Of a DNA stretch of 64,000 nt, positions 54,937 through 62,435 are shown in pieces; the first letter of the stretch is position 1; the number at the start of each line of letters is the position of its first letter. This DNA comes from Photorhabdus akhurstii (lineage in GTDB: Bacteria > Pseudomonadota > Gammaproteobacteria > Enterobacterales > Enterobacteriaceae). Made by a program: the position numbers and the translations under genes. Under the pieces are notes generated by a model. The model did no database searches. It was not told the DNA's origin and saw only the letters and a list, made by a program, of their open reading frames with translations. Location of the stretch: assembly GCF_018448925.1 (NCBI RefSeq), contig NZ_RCWE01000006.1, positions 1-64,000 of the forward strand, written 5' to 3'.

Positions 54937-55574
54937 AATATTAACGCCTCCAATGCCTGACGAGCTCGCTGTAAAAAGTCAGCTTTTTCCTCTTTTGCAC
55001 CTAATTTTTCCAAAGGTTGCCCAAATGTTGCCGAACAAATAACAGGAACAACAAGTGCCGAGCCTTTTGGCAAGACTCTGTTTAAATTTTCCAAATAAAC
55101 AGGAATAAGCTCAACATCAGGATATTTCTTCGCTAAATAATACAGACCGCCTTTAAACTTATTAATTTGTTCCCCACTTCCTCGTGTCCCCTCTGGGAAC
55201 AAAATTAAAGACTCACCTCGTTTTAATACATCCTCCATTGGCGTAAGAGTATTTCCCTTTAAACAATCCTCACCTCTACGATCAATCAGCACAGCCCGAA
55301 AAACTTTATTGATAAAATATTTGCGCAGATAAGTCTTACTCCAATAATCACGGGCAGCGACAGGATGCACCCGAGAACGTAATACCCGAGGAAAACCAGC
55401 CCAAATAACTAACCCATCCAAATGACTCGAATGATTAGCATAATAAATTCGAGAAGCTACCGATGGCTTACACCCAATCCAACGAATTCTTACCCCAGTT
55501 AACAAACGGCAAAGCCCAGACAGGAAAGAACCCATACCTTTACTTACCAACGTCACTTCTTGTGATTTATTCAT
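54933..55574 (-). CDS. PlsC-type 1-acyl-glycerol-3-phosphate acyltransferase-like protein
   Basis: 213 residues. Acyltransferase motif I is NHSSHLDG (the catalytic H-x4-D) near residue 50 and motif III is FPEGTRG (~130). It probably acylates lysophosphatidate or a related lysolipid at the membrane. The ATG at 55574 (MNKSQEV) overlaps the preceding gene by 8 bp; an upstream in-frame start at 55601 is less likely. It sits between genes for the enzymes before and after CDP-DAG formation, so a dedicated lipid pathway is plausible. Confidence 0.8.
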   Translation of the reverse strand: MNKSQEVTLVSKGMGSFLSGLCRLLTGVRIRWIGCKPSVASRIYYANHSSHLDGLVIWAGFPRVLRSRVHPVAARDYWSKTYLRKYFINKVFRAVLIDRRGEDCLKGNTLTPMEDVLKRGESLILFPEGTRGSGEQINKFKGGLYYLAKKYPDVELIPVYLENLNRVLPKGSALVVPVICSATFGQPLEKLGAKEEKADFLQRARQALEALIL

Positions 55575-56241
55575 TACAAGCATCCTTCTCTTGTAATTCA
55601 CTTAATATGACTCTGGTTCGCCGAATACATGTCCAAAGACAACCTAATGTGATAACGACTAATACCGCCAATAAAAGATACTGGCTCCATAACTGCGGTA
55701 AAAAAGCGGCAACAATTGAACTAACAGTAATTAATGCCATCCGATGTTGTTTTGCCATTGGGCCCAGGAAGCGTTGAGGCAAACCACAAGTACCCCCTAA
55801 TAAGCGAATATAAGCCGTCAAAACAGCCAGTAATGCCGCAATACAGCCAAGAGAAACTGCAAACGGGAAAAGTGTTAAGCCATACCCTACCCCAATCAGA
55901 ATAAAAGAATCAGCAATACGATCTGGAAGATCGTTAAAAACAGAACCAGCAGCCGTCTTCAATCCCCCTTCAACAGCAACCATACCATCCAATAAATTAC
56001 ATATTAGCCGACCTTGAATAAGCAAGGCGCCAATAATCAATAAAAGTGAAGTCAACCAAAAAGACTCGACTAAAAAACACACGGCAAAACACACGCCAGC
56101 TAATACAGCAAAAACAACGCTGGCAACAGATATGCCATTTGGTGTCGCCCCTTTACATTGCAACCATTTAGCCATCTTACTGGCCCACACTGCATTGCGT
56201 GTCTTGATCGGACGCCGATCTTTTACCTCGTTACCAGACAT
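55567..56241 (-). CDS. CDP-alcohol phosphatidyltransferase family protein (YnbA-like)
   Basis: 224 residues, about six membrane helices. The motif region reads NLLDGMVAVEGG, then GSVFNDLPDRIAD. The canonical form is DxxDGxxAR...G...D...D. The first Asp is Asn here, as I recall for E. coli YnbA, and the AR arginine is Val, so activity or substrate may differ. The ATG at 56241 (MSGNEVKDRRP) gives a soluble start before the first helix; the frame runs to 56373. First gene of the lipid operon. Confidence 0.78.
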   Translation of the reverse strand: MSGNEVKDRRPIKTRNAVWASKMAKWLQCKGATPNGISVASVVFAVLAGVCFAVCFLVESFWLTSLLLIIGALLIQGRLICNLLDGMVAVEGGLKTAAGSVFNDLPDRIADSFILIGVGYGLTLFPFAVSLGCIAALLAVLTAYIRLLGGTCGLPQRFLGPMAKQHRMALITVSSIVAAFLPQLWSQYLLLAVLVVITLGCLWTCIRRTRVILSELQEKDACNE

Positions 56242-56735
56242 ATCCTTTCCCTTTTTGAGCACAAATGAACAATCAAATCTACTTAAGTTAAATGAAATAA
56301 GATAAACAGGATTGGTTAGAATAACAACAATAAAAAACCATCGGAAAGAGTACCGCCCGACCAAATCGGACAATTAATAGGCTAAAGGGCCTTGTCAGAG
56401 CTGACTCGCAACAGCTTCCATTTGTCATGAAAACAGCACGACTCTCACTGCAAAGAAGAAGACTCAACAGCCAGAGCACCACATCAGATCGCTTACTACA
56501 GAATTGCTCAAGGATCTCAGATATGAATAAAACCACCTTATACAGTTTTGAGATTAACTGTACTTATTCCATTCAATTTTCTAGCAAATAAACAAAACAC
56601 ACTTACTGCCTATTCCAACAGCCATAATTAATTACAGACCATTCTTATGAACGAACAGTGAACACAAAAATGTGCAAGAAATGGTGTTTCTTATGTAGTT
56701 GTTATAGAAGGAATAAAACCCTTATCAAGACTCAA
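56242..56735. other. upstream region of the lipid operon
   Basis: About 490 bp, with promoter and leader of the leftward operon. An 82-codon minus-strand frame here (56288-56536) is Cys/Leu/Ser-rich and unconvincing. I see nothing else. Confidence 0.4.
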
Positions 56736-56804
56736 ATTGAAGAGCTGTGGATGCAAAGCCAAGCCAATCTGGAACGAATGATCGTTATTCTGGCCTTTAT
56801 TTTT
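56736..56804 (+). pseudogene. fragment of an IS4-family (Tn5-like) transposase
   Basis: The frame reads IEELWMQSQANLERMIVILAFIF, split here as IEELWMQSQANLERMI and VILAFIF. It resembles the C-terminal RMQ..NLERMV.ILAFIAVRLLQLRE region of IS4-family transposases as I remember it. After this point the similarity stops. Another frame continues as SDGNKKESSDKIKTANKTL to a stop at 56950, of unknown origin. A scrap only. Confidence 0.4.
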
Positions 56805-57063
56805 TCGTCTTTAGCGATGGCAACAAGAAAGAGTCATCTGATAAAATTAAAACAGCAAATAAAACCCTCGCTGATTATAAAAAAGAGCCACAAAGCAACA
56901 GGCAGAAAATTGATCTCAAAACTGGAGAACCAATTGGGTTAATAGAGTAACAAATCTAACCCTGCATACTGGGTGGGACTATTTAAGGTATTATTCATTG
57001 ATTATAAGGGGATTTTAAAATGAATTATCCACATCTCATCTACTGTATAATTGAAACCCTTAG

Positions 57064-57096
57064 CAAAAGCCCTTCGTATTTCGAGAGGCTTTTTAT
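57064..57096 (+). terminator. terminator-like hairpin
   Basis: AAAAGCCCTTCG pairs imperfectly with CGAGAGGCTTTTT. No obvious gene ends here, consistent with decayed DNA. The surrounding 56951-57177 holds no gene I can see. Confidence 0.5.
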
Positions 57097-57177
57097 AACT
57101 CAGTTTACTGTCAGACAAAGAAATGCTCCCAGTTATCTGGCTGGAATATTCTTTAGATTCACCTCAAAGTTTTTTAC

Positions 57178-57489
57178 TTAAAAAAGCCCGGTTATTCTTC
57201 TGGAGATGTGCAATATTCTGAGAATTTTTATATTTTCTATATCCTCATCGTAACGGTAGAGCATGATAAAAGGAAAATGAAGGACAATGAGTTTTCTATA
57301 ATGCTCATCTGGGCTGTTACGAGCCTTTATGCCTATGCTTGCATATGGGGTAACTTTCAGAAGTTCAGCCATTTCCGAAAATTTTGTATCAATTTTACCA
57401 GCCAATAACAGCCCAGCCTGTTCAAAGAAGTAGAGATAAATTTACTCCCGGTCAGTTTGGGCGGTTTCCTCCCATGAAATACGTATCAC
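57178..57489 (-). pseudogene. RelE/ParE-type toxin gene with an in-frame TAA at codon 16
   Basis: The minus-strand frame starts GTG at 57489, one base after the antitoxin stop. It reads VIRISWEETAQTDRE, then TAA (57444-57442), and continues without a shift as IYLYFFEQAGLLLAGKIDTK to a natural end at 57178. Without the stop it would be 103 residues, the normal size for this RNase or gyrase toxin fold, with the typical late motif IENIKILRILHISRR. A single nonsense change therefore inactivates the toxin. Internal re-initiation could give only 75 residues. Confidence 0.78.
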
Positions 57490-57490
57490 T

Positions 57491-57769
57491 TTATCCCCTG
57501 CTCAACTTATTACACAGTAGAGCCATCCGGCGATGACTTTCAGAATCATCAATAAAATGAGCCAAACCATTTTCACATCGGTCAATTGCTTTCTCAATTT
57601 TCGCTTCTAACCAGTGAGCATGGGTATTTTTTTGATACTCACGTTCTTCATTCGCCAACTCTTCGGCTTTTTGCCTCATTAACTTTGTTAAGTCTGTCTG
57701 ATGGCGTTTGGCAGTTTGCATAGCTAAGCGCTTGGTTTCTTCATCAATACGAAAATGAATCGTCTCCAT
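57491..57769 (-). CDS. RelB/DinJ-like antitoxin
   Basis: 92 residues. The N-terminal ribbon-helix-helix (ETIHFRIDEETKRLAMQTAKRHQTDLTKLMR) is typical of RelB/DinJ antitoxins. The charged C-terminal half would wrap the toxin. The toxin partner immediately downstream is interrupted by a stop codon, so this antitoxin is probably without a target here, though it may still autoregulate or neutralise related toxins. Confidence 0.75.
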   Translation of the reverse strand: METIHFRIDEETKRLAMQTAKRHQTDLTKLMRQKAEELANEEREYQKNTHAHWLEAKIEKAIDRCENGLAHFIDDSESHRRMALLCNKLSRG

Positions 57770-57839
57770 TCATCCTCCTTAGTTCATTATTGCCTTAAAG
57801 CATGTTGCCATTTGTGTTGTCATATTAGCAAAATAGCCT

Positions 57840-58068
57840 GAAAAATGATAACCCGCCATATTTAGGAGGCCAGTAAAAAGCAAGCCAGAGAAAACCGATT
57901 AACCCCGTGGGGGAATAAAGATCTACAAACGACGAAAGGAGGCGATAAAGCGCAGTTTTGCGGATGCGAAGCAACATCACGGACACCGTTATACCCGTTT
58001 TCGTAGGTTGCAGAAAGTGCAAATACAGTGTCTTTTGGTAGCAACAACCCGAAATACCAAGTTGTCGA
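57840..58068 (-). pseudogene. phage-type small ORF remnant (Ash/Icd-like)
   Basis: On the minus strand two overlapping frames (57825-58142 and 57862-58047) give peptides such as TYENGYNGVRDVASHPQNCAL. They resemble the small Ash/host-cell-division-inhibitor-like ORFs common in enteric prophages. The similarity is from memory and weak. The stretch joins directly onto the truncated integrase, so it lies at a recombination junction. Confidence 0.25.
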
Positions 58069-58380
58069 GTGACATTTTTAAAAACCAAAAATGGCAAACA
58101 AAGAACTATTCCGATATCAAAAGAGTTAGAAAAGGAAATCAAACAGAAGTCAGGGGAATTATTTGACGTTGATTACGAAAGCTTTCGTACAAAGTTAAAG
58201 TCAATAAAACCTGATTTACCAGAAGGACAAGCAACGCACGTTCTACGCCACACATTCGCGAGTCATTTTGTGATGAAAGGTGGAAACATTGTTGCACTGC
58301 AACAAATACTCGGTCATGCCAATATACAACAAACTATGGCGTATGCTCATCTGGCACCCGACTATTTGCAATCACGTTAA
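58069..58380 (+). pseudogene. P2-type integrase, C-terminal fragment
   Basis: 103 codons (MTFLKTKNGKQRTIPIS onwards) align with the C-terminal third of the intact integrase at 59888-60871. The HVLRH box, the LGHAN motif and the catalytic Tyr in MAYAHLAPDYL are all kept. The N-terminal two thirds, including the first catalytic Arg, are missing. The sequences of the two copies differ throughout, so this is the remnant of a different phage rather than a recent duplication. An attachment-site-like sequence follows at 58540-58582. Confidence 0.88.
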
Positions 58381-58437
58381 ACCCACTGAATGGCGGCATG
58401 GAAATTTAGCAATCATAAGCAACCGTAGCACTCAAAA

Positions 58438-58460
58438 GTGTCCACACTAGTGTCCACACT
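58438..58460. repeat. direct repeats GTGTCCACACT, possible integrase arm sites
   Basis: GTGTCCACACT occurs at 58438-58448 and 58450-58460. Related copies (CGTCCACC, GCGTCCACACT) lie at 60890-60911, at the same place downstream of the second integrase. P2-type integrases bind arm repeats beside their attachment core, so these are candidates. Confidence 0.55.
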
Positions 58461-58539
58461 TGAAAATTTCCACGCTACTTACAGTTGCTTGTAAAACTTT
58501 TATCTGGTTGATTTTAAAGTGAATTAATCTTAGCCAGAT

Positions 58540-58582
58540 AAAAAAATCCCGCCATAAGGCGGGGGAAAAGACGGGATGGTGT
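58540..58582 (-). other. attachment-site remnant resembling the 3' half of CpxQ
   Basis: Read on the minus strand: ACACCATCCCGTCTTTTC, then the hairpin CCCGCC-TTAT-GGCGGG and a run of seven T's. The first part matches the CpxQ core at 61021-61034 (GACAGGGATGGTGT on the plus strand). The hairpin differs in sequence from the CpxQ terminator but sits in the same place. To the right, similarity with the CpxQ 5' part stops. It looks like one phage/host att junction left by the first P2-like element. Confidence 0.7.
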
Positions 58583-58657
58583 TTGTTTTTAAAACATAAC
58601 ACATTGTAATAAAAGGATTTATTTAAGTAATTGTCCACCCCTTGACCACATCGACAT

Positions 58658-58681
58658 AAGCCCCGATTTTTTTCGGGGCTT
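58658..58681. terminator. hairpin AAGCCCCGA / TCGGGGCTT
   Basis: Perfect 9-bp stem with a T6 loop, upstream of the parDE-like pair. Possibly bidirectional; there is no strong T-tail on either side. Confidence 0.6.
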
Positions 58682-58750
58682 CAGGACATTGGTAATGCAG
58701 CCTCATTTGCTGCACACTTGATGTATTAACTATTAATACATCGGTGAGAT

Positions 58751-58993
58751 ATGAGAAAAATTACTACTGTTAGTATGGGCGAACAGCTTGACGGGTTCGT
58801 ACAGCGCATGATTGAAAGTGGCCGTTATGGAAATGCCAGTGAAGTTATGCGTTCAGCGCTGCGTTTGCTGGAGCAACAAGAAGCTTACGATGAGATTGTA
58901 CGCAAGGCGGTTATTGCTGGCTTGGAAAGTGGGGAAAGCTCGCTGACCCTACGGGATATAGCGGAACAACGGAAACGCAGACATAATGTATAA
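58751..58993 (+). CDS. ParD-like (CC2985-type) antitoxin
   Basis: 80 residues. RHH start RKITTVSMGEQLDGFVQRMI and the conserved SGRYGNASEVMRSALRLLE, the hallmark of ParD/CopG-type antitoxins. The C-terminal half is charged and would bind the toxin. The stop overlaps the toxin start by 8 bp. The pair lies between the two integrase copies, consistent with phage or plasmid cargo that stabilises the element. Confidence 0.9.
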   Translation: MRKITTVSMGEQLDGFVQRMIESGRYGNASEVMRSALRLLEQQEAYDEIVRKAVIAGLESGESSLTLRDIAEQRKRRHNV

Positions 58994-59258
58994 GCTCACG
59001 GATCAGGCTGCTGAAGATTTTGCTGGGATTTATGATTATACAGGTGAAGCTCAGGCTGACCATTATACGGAGGCACTGGAAGCATTTTTTGACACGCTAG
59101 CTGAGATGCCACATATAGGGAGGGAATACCCATCTGTCCCAAGTGTCATGCGGGTTGAGTTTCACCGCCACACGGTTTTCTATACTATCCGGGATACCGA
59201 TATTCTGATTGCGCGTATCCTTCATCAACAGATGAATCACCCCCGTTATCTTCTTTGA
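58986..59258 (+). CDS. ParE-like toxin
   Basis: 90 residues. It has the RelE/ParE fold features LTDQAAEDFAGIYDYT at the N-terminus, GREYPSVPSVMRVEFHRHTVFY in the middle and ILIARILHQQMN at the end. ParE family members poison DNA gyrase. The frame is intact, so together with its antitoxin it is probably functional. Confidence 0.9.
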   Translation: MYKLTDQAAEDFAGIYDYTGEAQADHYTEALEAFFDTLAEMPHIGREYPSVPSVMRVEFHRHTVFYTIRDTDILIARILHQQMNHPRYLL

Positions 59259-59554
59259 ACGGACGGGGGCTACGTTGTGCTGTGCATCAAGCCTGCGTAG
59301 CTGTCTCGCCCTGCGAGCTGCCATTGCTAATCGCAATGCTTTGTTGTTTTTATTTCTGGAGAACAAACATTTTATTGCAGGAGAAGTGAAAATAACGCCC
59401 TGGCGGGGGATTAGACCGGGTTAATGAGGAAAATGGAGACATTATGATTCATAACGACACAGGCCATTAAAGCAATACCGGTTTAGAAATAAAAATACTG
59501 ATGCGTGCCATATCTGTGATTTATATTTTTCATCATCAGAATTAAATAAAGGCC
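59259..59554. other. intergenic region with decayed sequence
   Basis: About 300 bp between parE and the repressor-like gene. I see no complete gene; an 89-codon minus-strand frame over 59097-59366 is a shadow of parE. The repressor's missing N-terminus would lie at its right end, but no matching frame is visible. Confidence 0.4.
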
Positions 59555-59821
59555 ATGCGTAATGCAGAGAACCTGAGTCAATCACAATTCTGTGAAATCA
59601 TGCAGCTCCCCCTTAGCACATTAAAAAAATTAGAGGGAGGACATAACGAACCCGGCTGGAACACACTTTCTAAATTAACTCAACACCCTAAGTTCAAAAA
59701 ATATACGCTGTGGCTAATGACTGACACTACAGCACCGGAAGCTGGTCAAGTCTCGCCGGCTATCGCGCACAATGGGCCAGAGAACGAAACCTCATTCCAC
59801 TCAAGCCAGAAAATTGGCTAG
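59555..59821 (+). CDS. P2-like phage repressor homologue, probably N-terminally truncated
   Basis: 88 residues: MRNAENLSQSQFCEIMQLPLSTLKKLE is a Cro/C1-type helix-turn-helix, followed by the tail (PAIAHNGPENETSF) seen in short repressors of P2-like phages. Family members normally carry about eight more N-terminal residues before RNAENLS. Here an in-frame stop lies three codons upstream, so the start is either the internal ATG or the gene is damaged. It is adjacent to the integrase on the same strand; in P2 the repressor C gene and int are divergent or adjacent near attP. Confidence 0.65.
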   Translation: MRNAENLSQSQFCEIMQLPLSTLKKLEGGHNEPGWNTLSKLTQHPKFKKYTLWLMTDTTAPEAGQVSPAIAHNGPENETSFHSSQKIG

Positions 59822-59887
59822 ATATTGGTTATGCGTATGCTGACGAGTTGTGGTCACAATCTGTCAGTTTCATCGAAGGGCTTACTT

Positions 59888-60871
59888 ATGGCAATTAAGA
59901 AGCTCAATGATGGACGCTACGAAGTGGATGTAAGACCCTACGGCAGCACAGGAACAAGACTCCGTAGGAAATTTAATAGAAAAAGTGAAGCAGTTGCCTT
60001 TGAACGTTACACGCTCACACAGGCTAGCAATAGTGAACCATTCACCACGAATGATAAGACACAACTTAGTGATTTCATCAATATTTGGTGGCTATATTAC
60101 GGACAAAACACAGACAATGGAGCAATAGAGAAGCGACATCTCACCAAAACAATGAGACAACTTAACAACCCCACAATAGGTCACCTCACAAAGAGAGTCA
60201 TCATGGAACATCGGGGAAAACGGCTGGCTGATGGAATAAGCGCGAAAACTGTAAATCGAGATATGTACAGACTATCCGGTATGTTCTCGACCTTAATAAA
60301 AATTGAGGAATTTACCGGTACAAATCCTCTACAAGGATTAGAACCATTAAGCGAGAAAAATGTTGCTATGACCTATCTCACAACACCAGAGATAGAACTA
60401 CTGCTTAATTCTCTAAATAAAGAGGAAAAAAAGCTGGCTTTACTTTGCCTTAGCACTGGCGCTCGCTGGGGGGAAGCGGAAAGTCTGGCCGCTCAACAGG
60501 TATTAAAAGGCCGTGTAATTTTTCTAAATACCAAAAATGGAGATCAACGCATCGTTCCCATTTCTGACAAATTAGAGAAAGAAATTCGCGGTAAAAAGAA
60601 AATGGGCAAGCTGTTCAATGTTGACTACATAAATTTCTGCAAGATCTTACATGTAGTAAAGCCCGACTTACCTAAAGGACAAGCAACTCATGTCCTCAGG
60701 CACACTTTTGCCAGCCACTTCATGATGAATGGAGGGAATATAATTGCATTACAGCAGATATTAGGGCACGCCAGCATAATCCAAACAATGGTCTATGCAC
60801 ACCTTGCCCCGGACTATCTGCAACATGCTATTACATTAAACCCTCTTAAGGGTGGGATAGAAGTAGAATAA
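59888..60871 (+). CDS. P2-type tyrosine integrase
   Basis: 327 residues (P2 Int 337). It starts MAIKKLNDGRYEVDVRPYG like P2 Int, with an arm-binding domain, a core-binding SAM-like domain (~70-160) and the catalytic domain. Catalytic residues are Arg in STGARWGEAE, Lys in the NTKNGDQR hairpin, HVLRH, LGHAS and the Tyr nucleophile in MVYAHLAPDYL. The ATG at 59888 is chosen over the frame opening at 59825 by this similarity. No capsid, tail or replication genes of P2 remain nearby, so it is an orphan integrase beside an att site. Confidence 0.92.
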   Translation: MAIKKLNDGRYEVDVRPYGSTGTRLRRKFNRKSEAVAFERYTLTQASNSEPFTTNDKTQLSDFINIWWLYYGQNTDNGAIEKRHLTKTMRQLNNPTIGHLTKRVIMEHRGKRLADGISAKTVNRDMYRLSGMFSTLIKIEEFTGTNPLQGLEPLSEKNVAMTYLTTPEIELLLNSLNKEEKKLALLCLSTGARWGEAESLAAQQVLKGRVIFLNTKNGDQRIVPISDKLEKEIRGKKKMGKLFNVDYINFCKILHVVKPDLPKGQATHVLRHTFASHFMMNGGNIIALQQILGHASIIQTMVYAHLAPDYLQHAITLNPLKGGIEVE

Positions 60872-60889
60872 AGCTAGAGAGTGTGGCGA

Positions 60890-60911
60890 GCGTCCACCAA
60901 GCGTCCACACT
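60890..60911. repeat. GCGTCCACC / GCGTCCACACT repeats downstream of integrase
   Basis: Two imperfect copies, related to the 58438-58460 repeats and in the same position relative to an integrase gene. Possible Int arm-binding sites. Confidence 0.45.
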
Positions 60912-60991
60912 CAAAAACTTTCGTATACTTTCTAACCCCTTCATACTTTTTTATGTTGTTGTTTTACAAAGAAATGTGTTGTAAGTGACTG

Positions 60992-61050
60992 AAAAAAAAG
61001 GCCCTAAAAAGGGCCTGAAAGACAGGGATGGTGTCTATGGCAAGGAAAAA
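60992..61050 (-). ncRNA. cpxQ: CpxQ small RNA (3' end of cpxP mRNA), overlapping a phage att core
   Basis: On the minus strand, from 61050: TTTTTCCTTGCCATAGACA, then CCATCCCTGTCTTTC, then the terminator AGGCCCT-TTTT-AGGGCCT (61016-60999) and eight T's. The first part is the conserved CpxQ sequence, the Hfq-dependent sRNA cut by RNase E from the cpxP 3' UTR that represses envelope-protein mRNAs under Cpx stress. The terminator stem differs from the enteric CCCCCAC type as I recall it. The GGGATGGTGT core is repeated beside the older integrase fragment, suggesting that the 3' half was supplied by a phage. Confidence 0.8.
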
Positions 61051-61090
61051 TTCTCATTTACTACTACTTTGCTGCTATGGGTATTACAAA

Positions 61091-61582
61091 TCAGTTCGGT
61101 AATTGGGACATACGCTGCCGATAATGCTGTTCCAATTGTGCTTGTTGCTCAGGCGTTAACAGTTGGTATATCAGGTGATGGATACGGGCCATTTCTACCT
61201 GACGTTCCACATTACATCTGAGCATCTTTTCAATCAGGGCTTTTACTGCCACCTCATCAAAATCCTTCGCAGTGACCAGCTTACGCATCTCTTCTCGCTC
61301 TGTGCGACTCATCGACATCGATGAACGTGGTTGATGTTTCTGCCCTACCAAATCACGCATCTGTTGACGCTGCTGCTCAGTTAAAGTGATACCGCTGAAC
61401 ATATGGTCATTGTCACCAGCATCATTATTACGATAATGATAGTTTCCTACATTTTTATAATCGCAAGGCGCACAATTATCGGGTACCGTAGCAGCGTGTA
61501 TTGTACTTGCTGTTCCAGCTAAAGATGCTGTCGAGCCAAGAACAAACATTGACGCTAAAACTAACGCTGCTATGTTACGCAT
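61091..61582 (-). CDS. cpxP: periplasmic Cpx-pathway inhibitor CpxP
   Basis: 163 residues (E. coli 166). Signal peptide MRNIAALVLASMFVLGSTASLA, then a helical domain with two LTxxQ motifs, LTEQQRQQM and LTPEQQAQL. It dampens CpxA signalling and helps remove misfolded proteins. The ATG at 61582 follows GAGGAG; the frame to 61633 runs into the promoter. It is divergent from cpxR with a CpxR box between, so strongly Cpx-induced. The transcript continues into CpxQ. Confidence 0.93.
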   Translation of the reverse strand: MRNIAALVLASMFVLGSTASLAGTASTIHAATVPDNCAPCDYKNVGNYHYRNNDAGDNDHMFSGITLTEQQRQQMRDLVGQKHQPRSSMSMSRTEREEMRKLVTAKDFDEVAVKALIEKMLRCNVERQVEMARIHHLIYQLLTPEQQAQLEQHYRQRMSQLPN

Positions 61583-61670
61583 TAAACAACTCCTCGTTTC
61601 CCCGAACGATGCTATTAGGTCCAATGTGGACAACTATACCTACGCGGCTGCAAACTAGCGTCAAAGGCTT

Positions 61671-61685
61671 GTAAAAGAACGTAAA
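61671..61685. promoter_or_regulatory. CpxR box between cpxP and cpxR
   Basis: GTAAA-AGAAC-GTAAA, a perfect match to the CpxR-P consensus GTAAAN5GTAAA. It serves cpxP and probably autoregulates cpxRA. Confidence 0.9.
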
Positions 61686-61739
61686 GTCGTGGAATAGCAA
61701 AGTTTGTTATCGTATTTTTGTTCTTGGAGGAAGTAATCG

Positions 61740-62435
61740 ATGCATAAAATCCTATTAGTTGATGATGACCGTGAACTGACATCACTATTAAAAGAATTAC
61801 TTGAAATGGAAGGATTTAACGTTGTGATCGCTCATGACGGAGAGCAGGCATTAAAATTCCTTGACGATTCGATCGACTTACTACTACTCGATATTATGAT
61901 GCCGCGTAAAAATGGCATTACGACATTGAAAGAGCTGCGTCTACACCATCAAACTCCAGTCATTATGCTGACAGCGCGAGGAAGTGATTTGGATCGTGTT
62001 CTGGGACTAGAATTAGGGGCGGATGACTATCTTGCCAAACCATTTAATGATCGTGAGTTAGTAGCGCGTATACGTGCTATTCTTCGCCGCTCAAACTGGA
62101 GTGAGCAGCAACAAACAGACAGTGGCCTACCTACGCTTCAGGTCGATAACCTGCAATTGAACCCCGGCCGACAGGAAGCCAGCTTCGCTAATCAGATTCT
62201 CGATTTAACCGGTACCGAATTTACCTTGCTCTATTTACTAACTCAACATTTAGGTCAAGTGGTTTCCCGCGAACATTTGAGCCAGGAAGTATTAGGTAAG
62301 CGACTCACTCCATTTGACCGAGCAATTGATATGCATATCTCTAACCTACGCCGTAAATTACCTGAGCGGGAAGATGGACTACCCTGGTTTAAGACTTTAC
62401 GTGGGCGAGGATATTTAATGGTATCTGCGACATGA
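61740..62435 (+). CDS. cpxR: envelope-stress response regulator CpxR
   Basis: OmpR-type regulator, 231 residues. Receiver domain with acidic pocket VDDD (8-10), phosphoacceptor Asp51 in LLLLDIMMPRKNG and Lys in LAKPFNDRE. The C-terminal winged helix (~130-231) includes EFTLLYLLTQHLGQVVSRE. The stop overlaps the cpxA start by 4 bp, indicating one coupled operon. Confidence 0.97.
   Translation: MHKILLVDDDRELTSLLKELLEMEGFNVVIAHDGEQALKFLDDSIDLLLLDIMMPRKNGITTLKELRLHHQTPVIMLTARGSDLDRVLGLELGADDYLAKPFNDRELVARIRAILRRSNWSEQQQTDSGLPTLQVDNLQLNPGRQEASFANQILDLTGTEFTLLYLLTQHLGQVVSREHLSQEVLGKRLTPFDRAIDMHISNLRRKLPEREDGLPWFKTLRGRGYLMVSAT

Noticed and set aside
59097-59366. 89-codon minus-strand ORF
   Set aside because: Antisense to parE, Arg-rich, no motif.
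58540-61050. CRISPR array
   Set aside because: The repeated motifs are only two or three copies at irregular distance, better explained by att cores and integrase arm sites.
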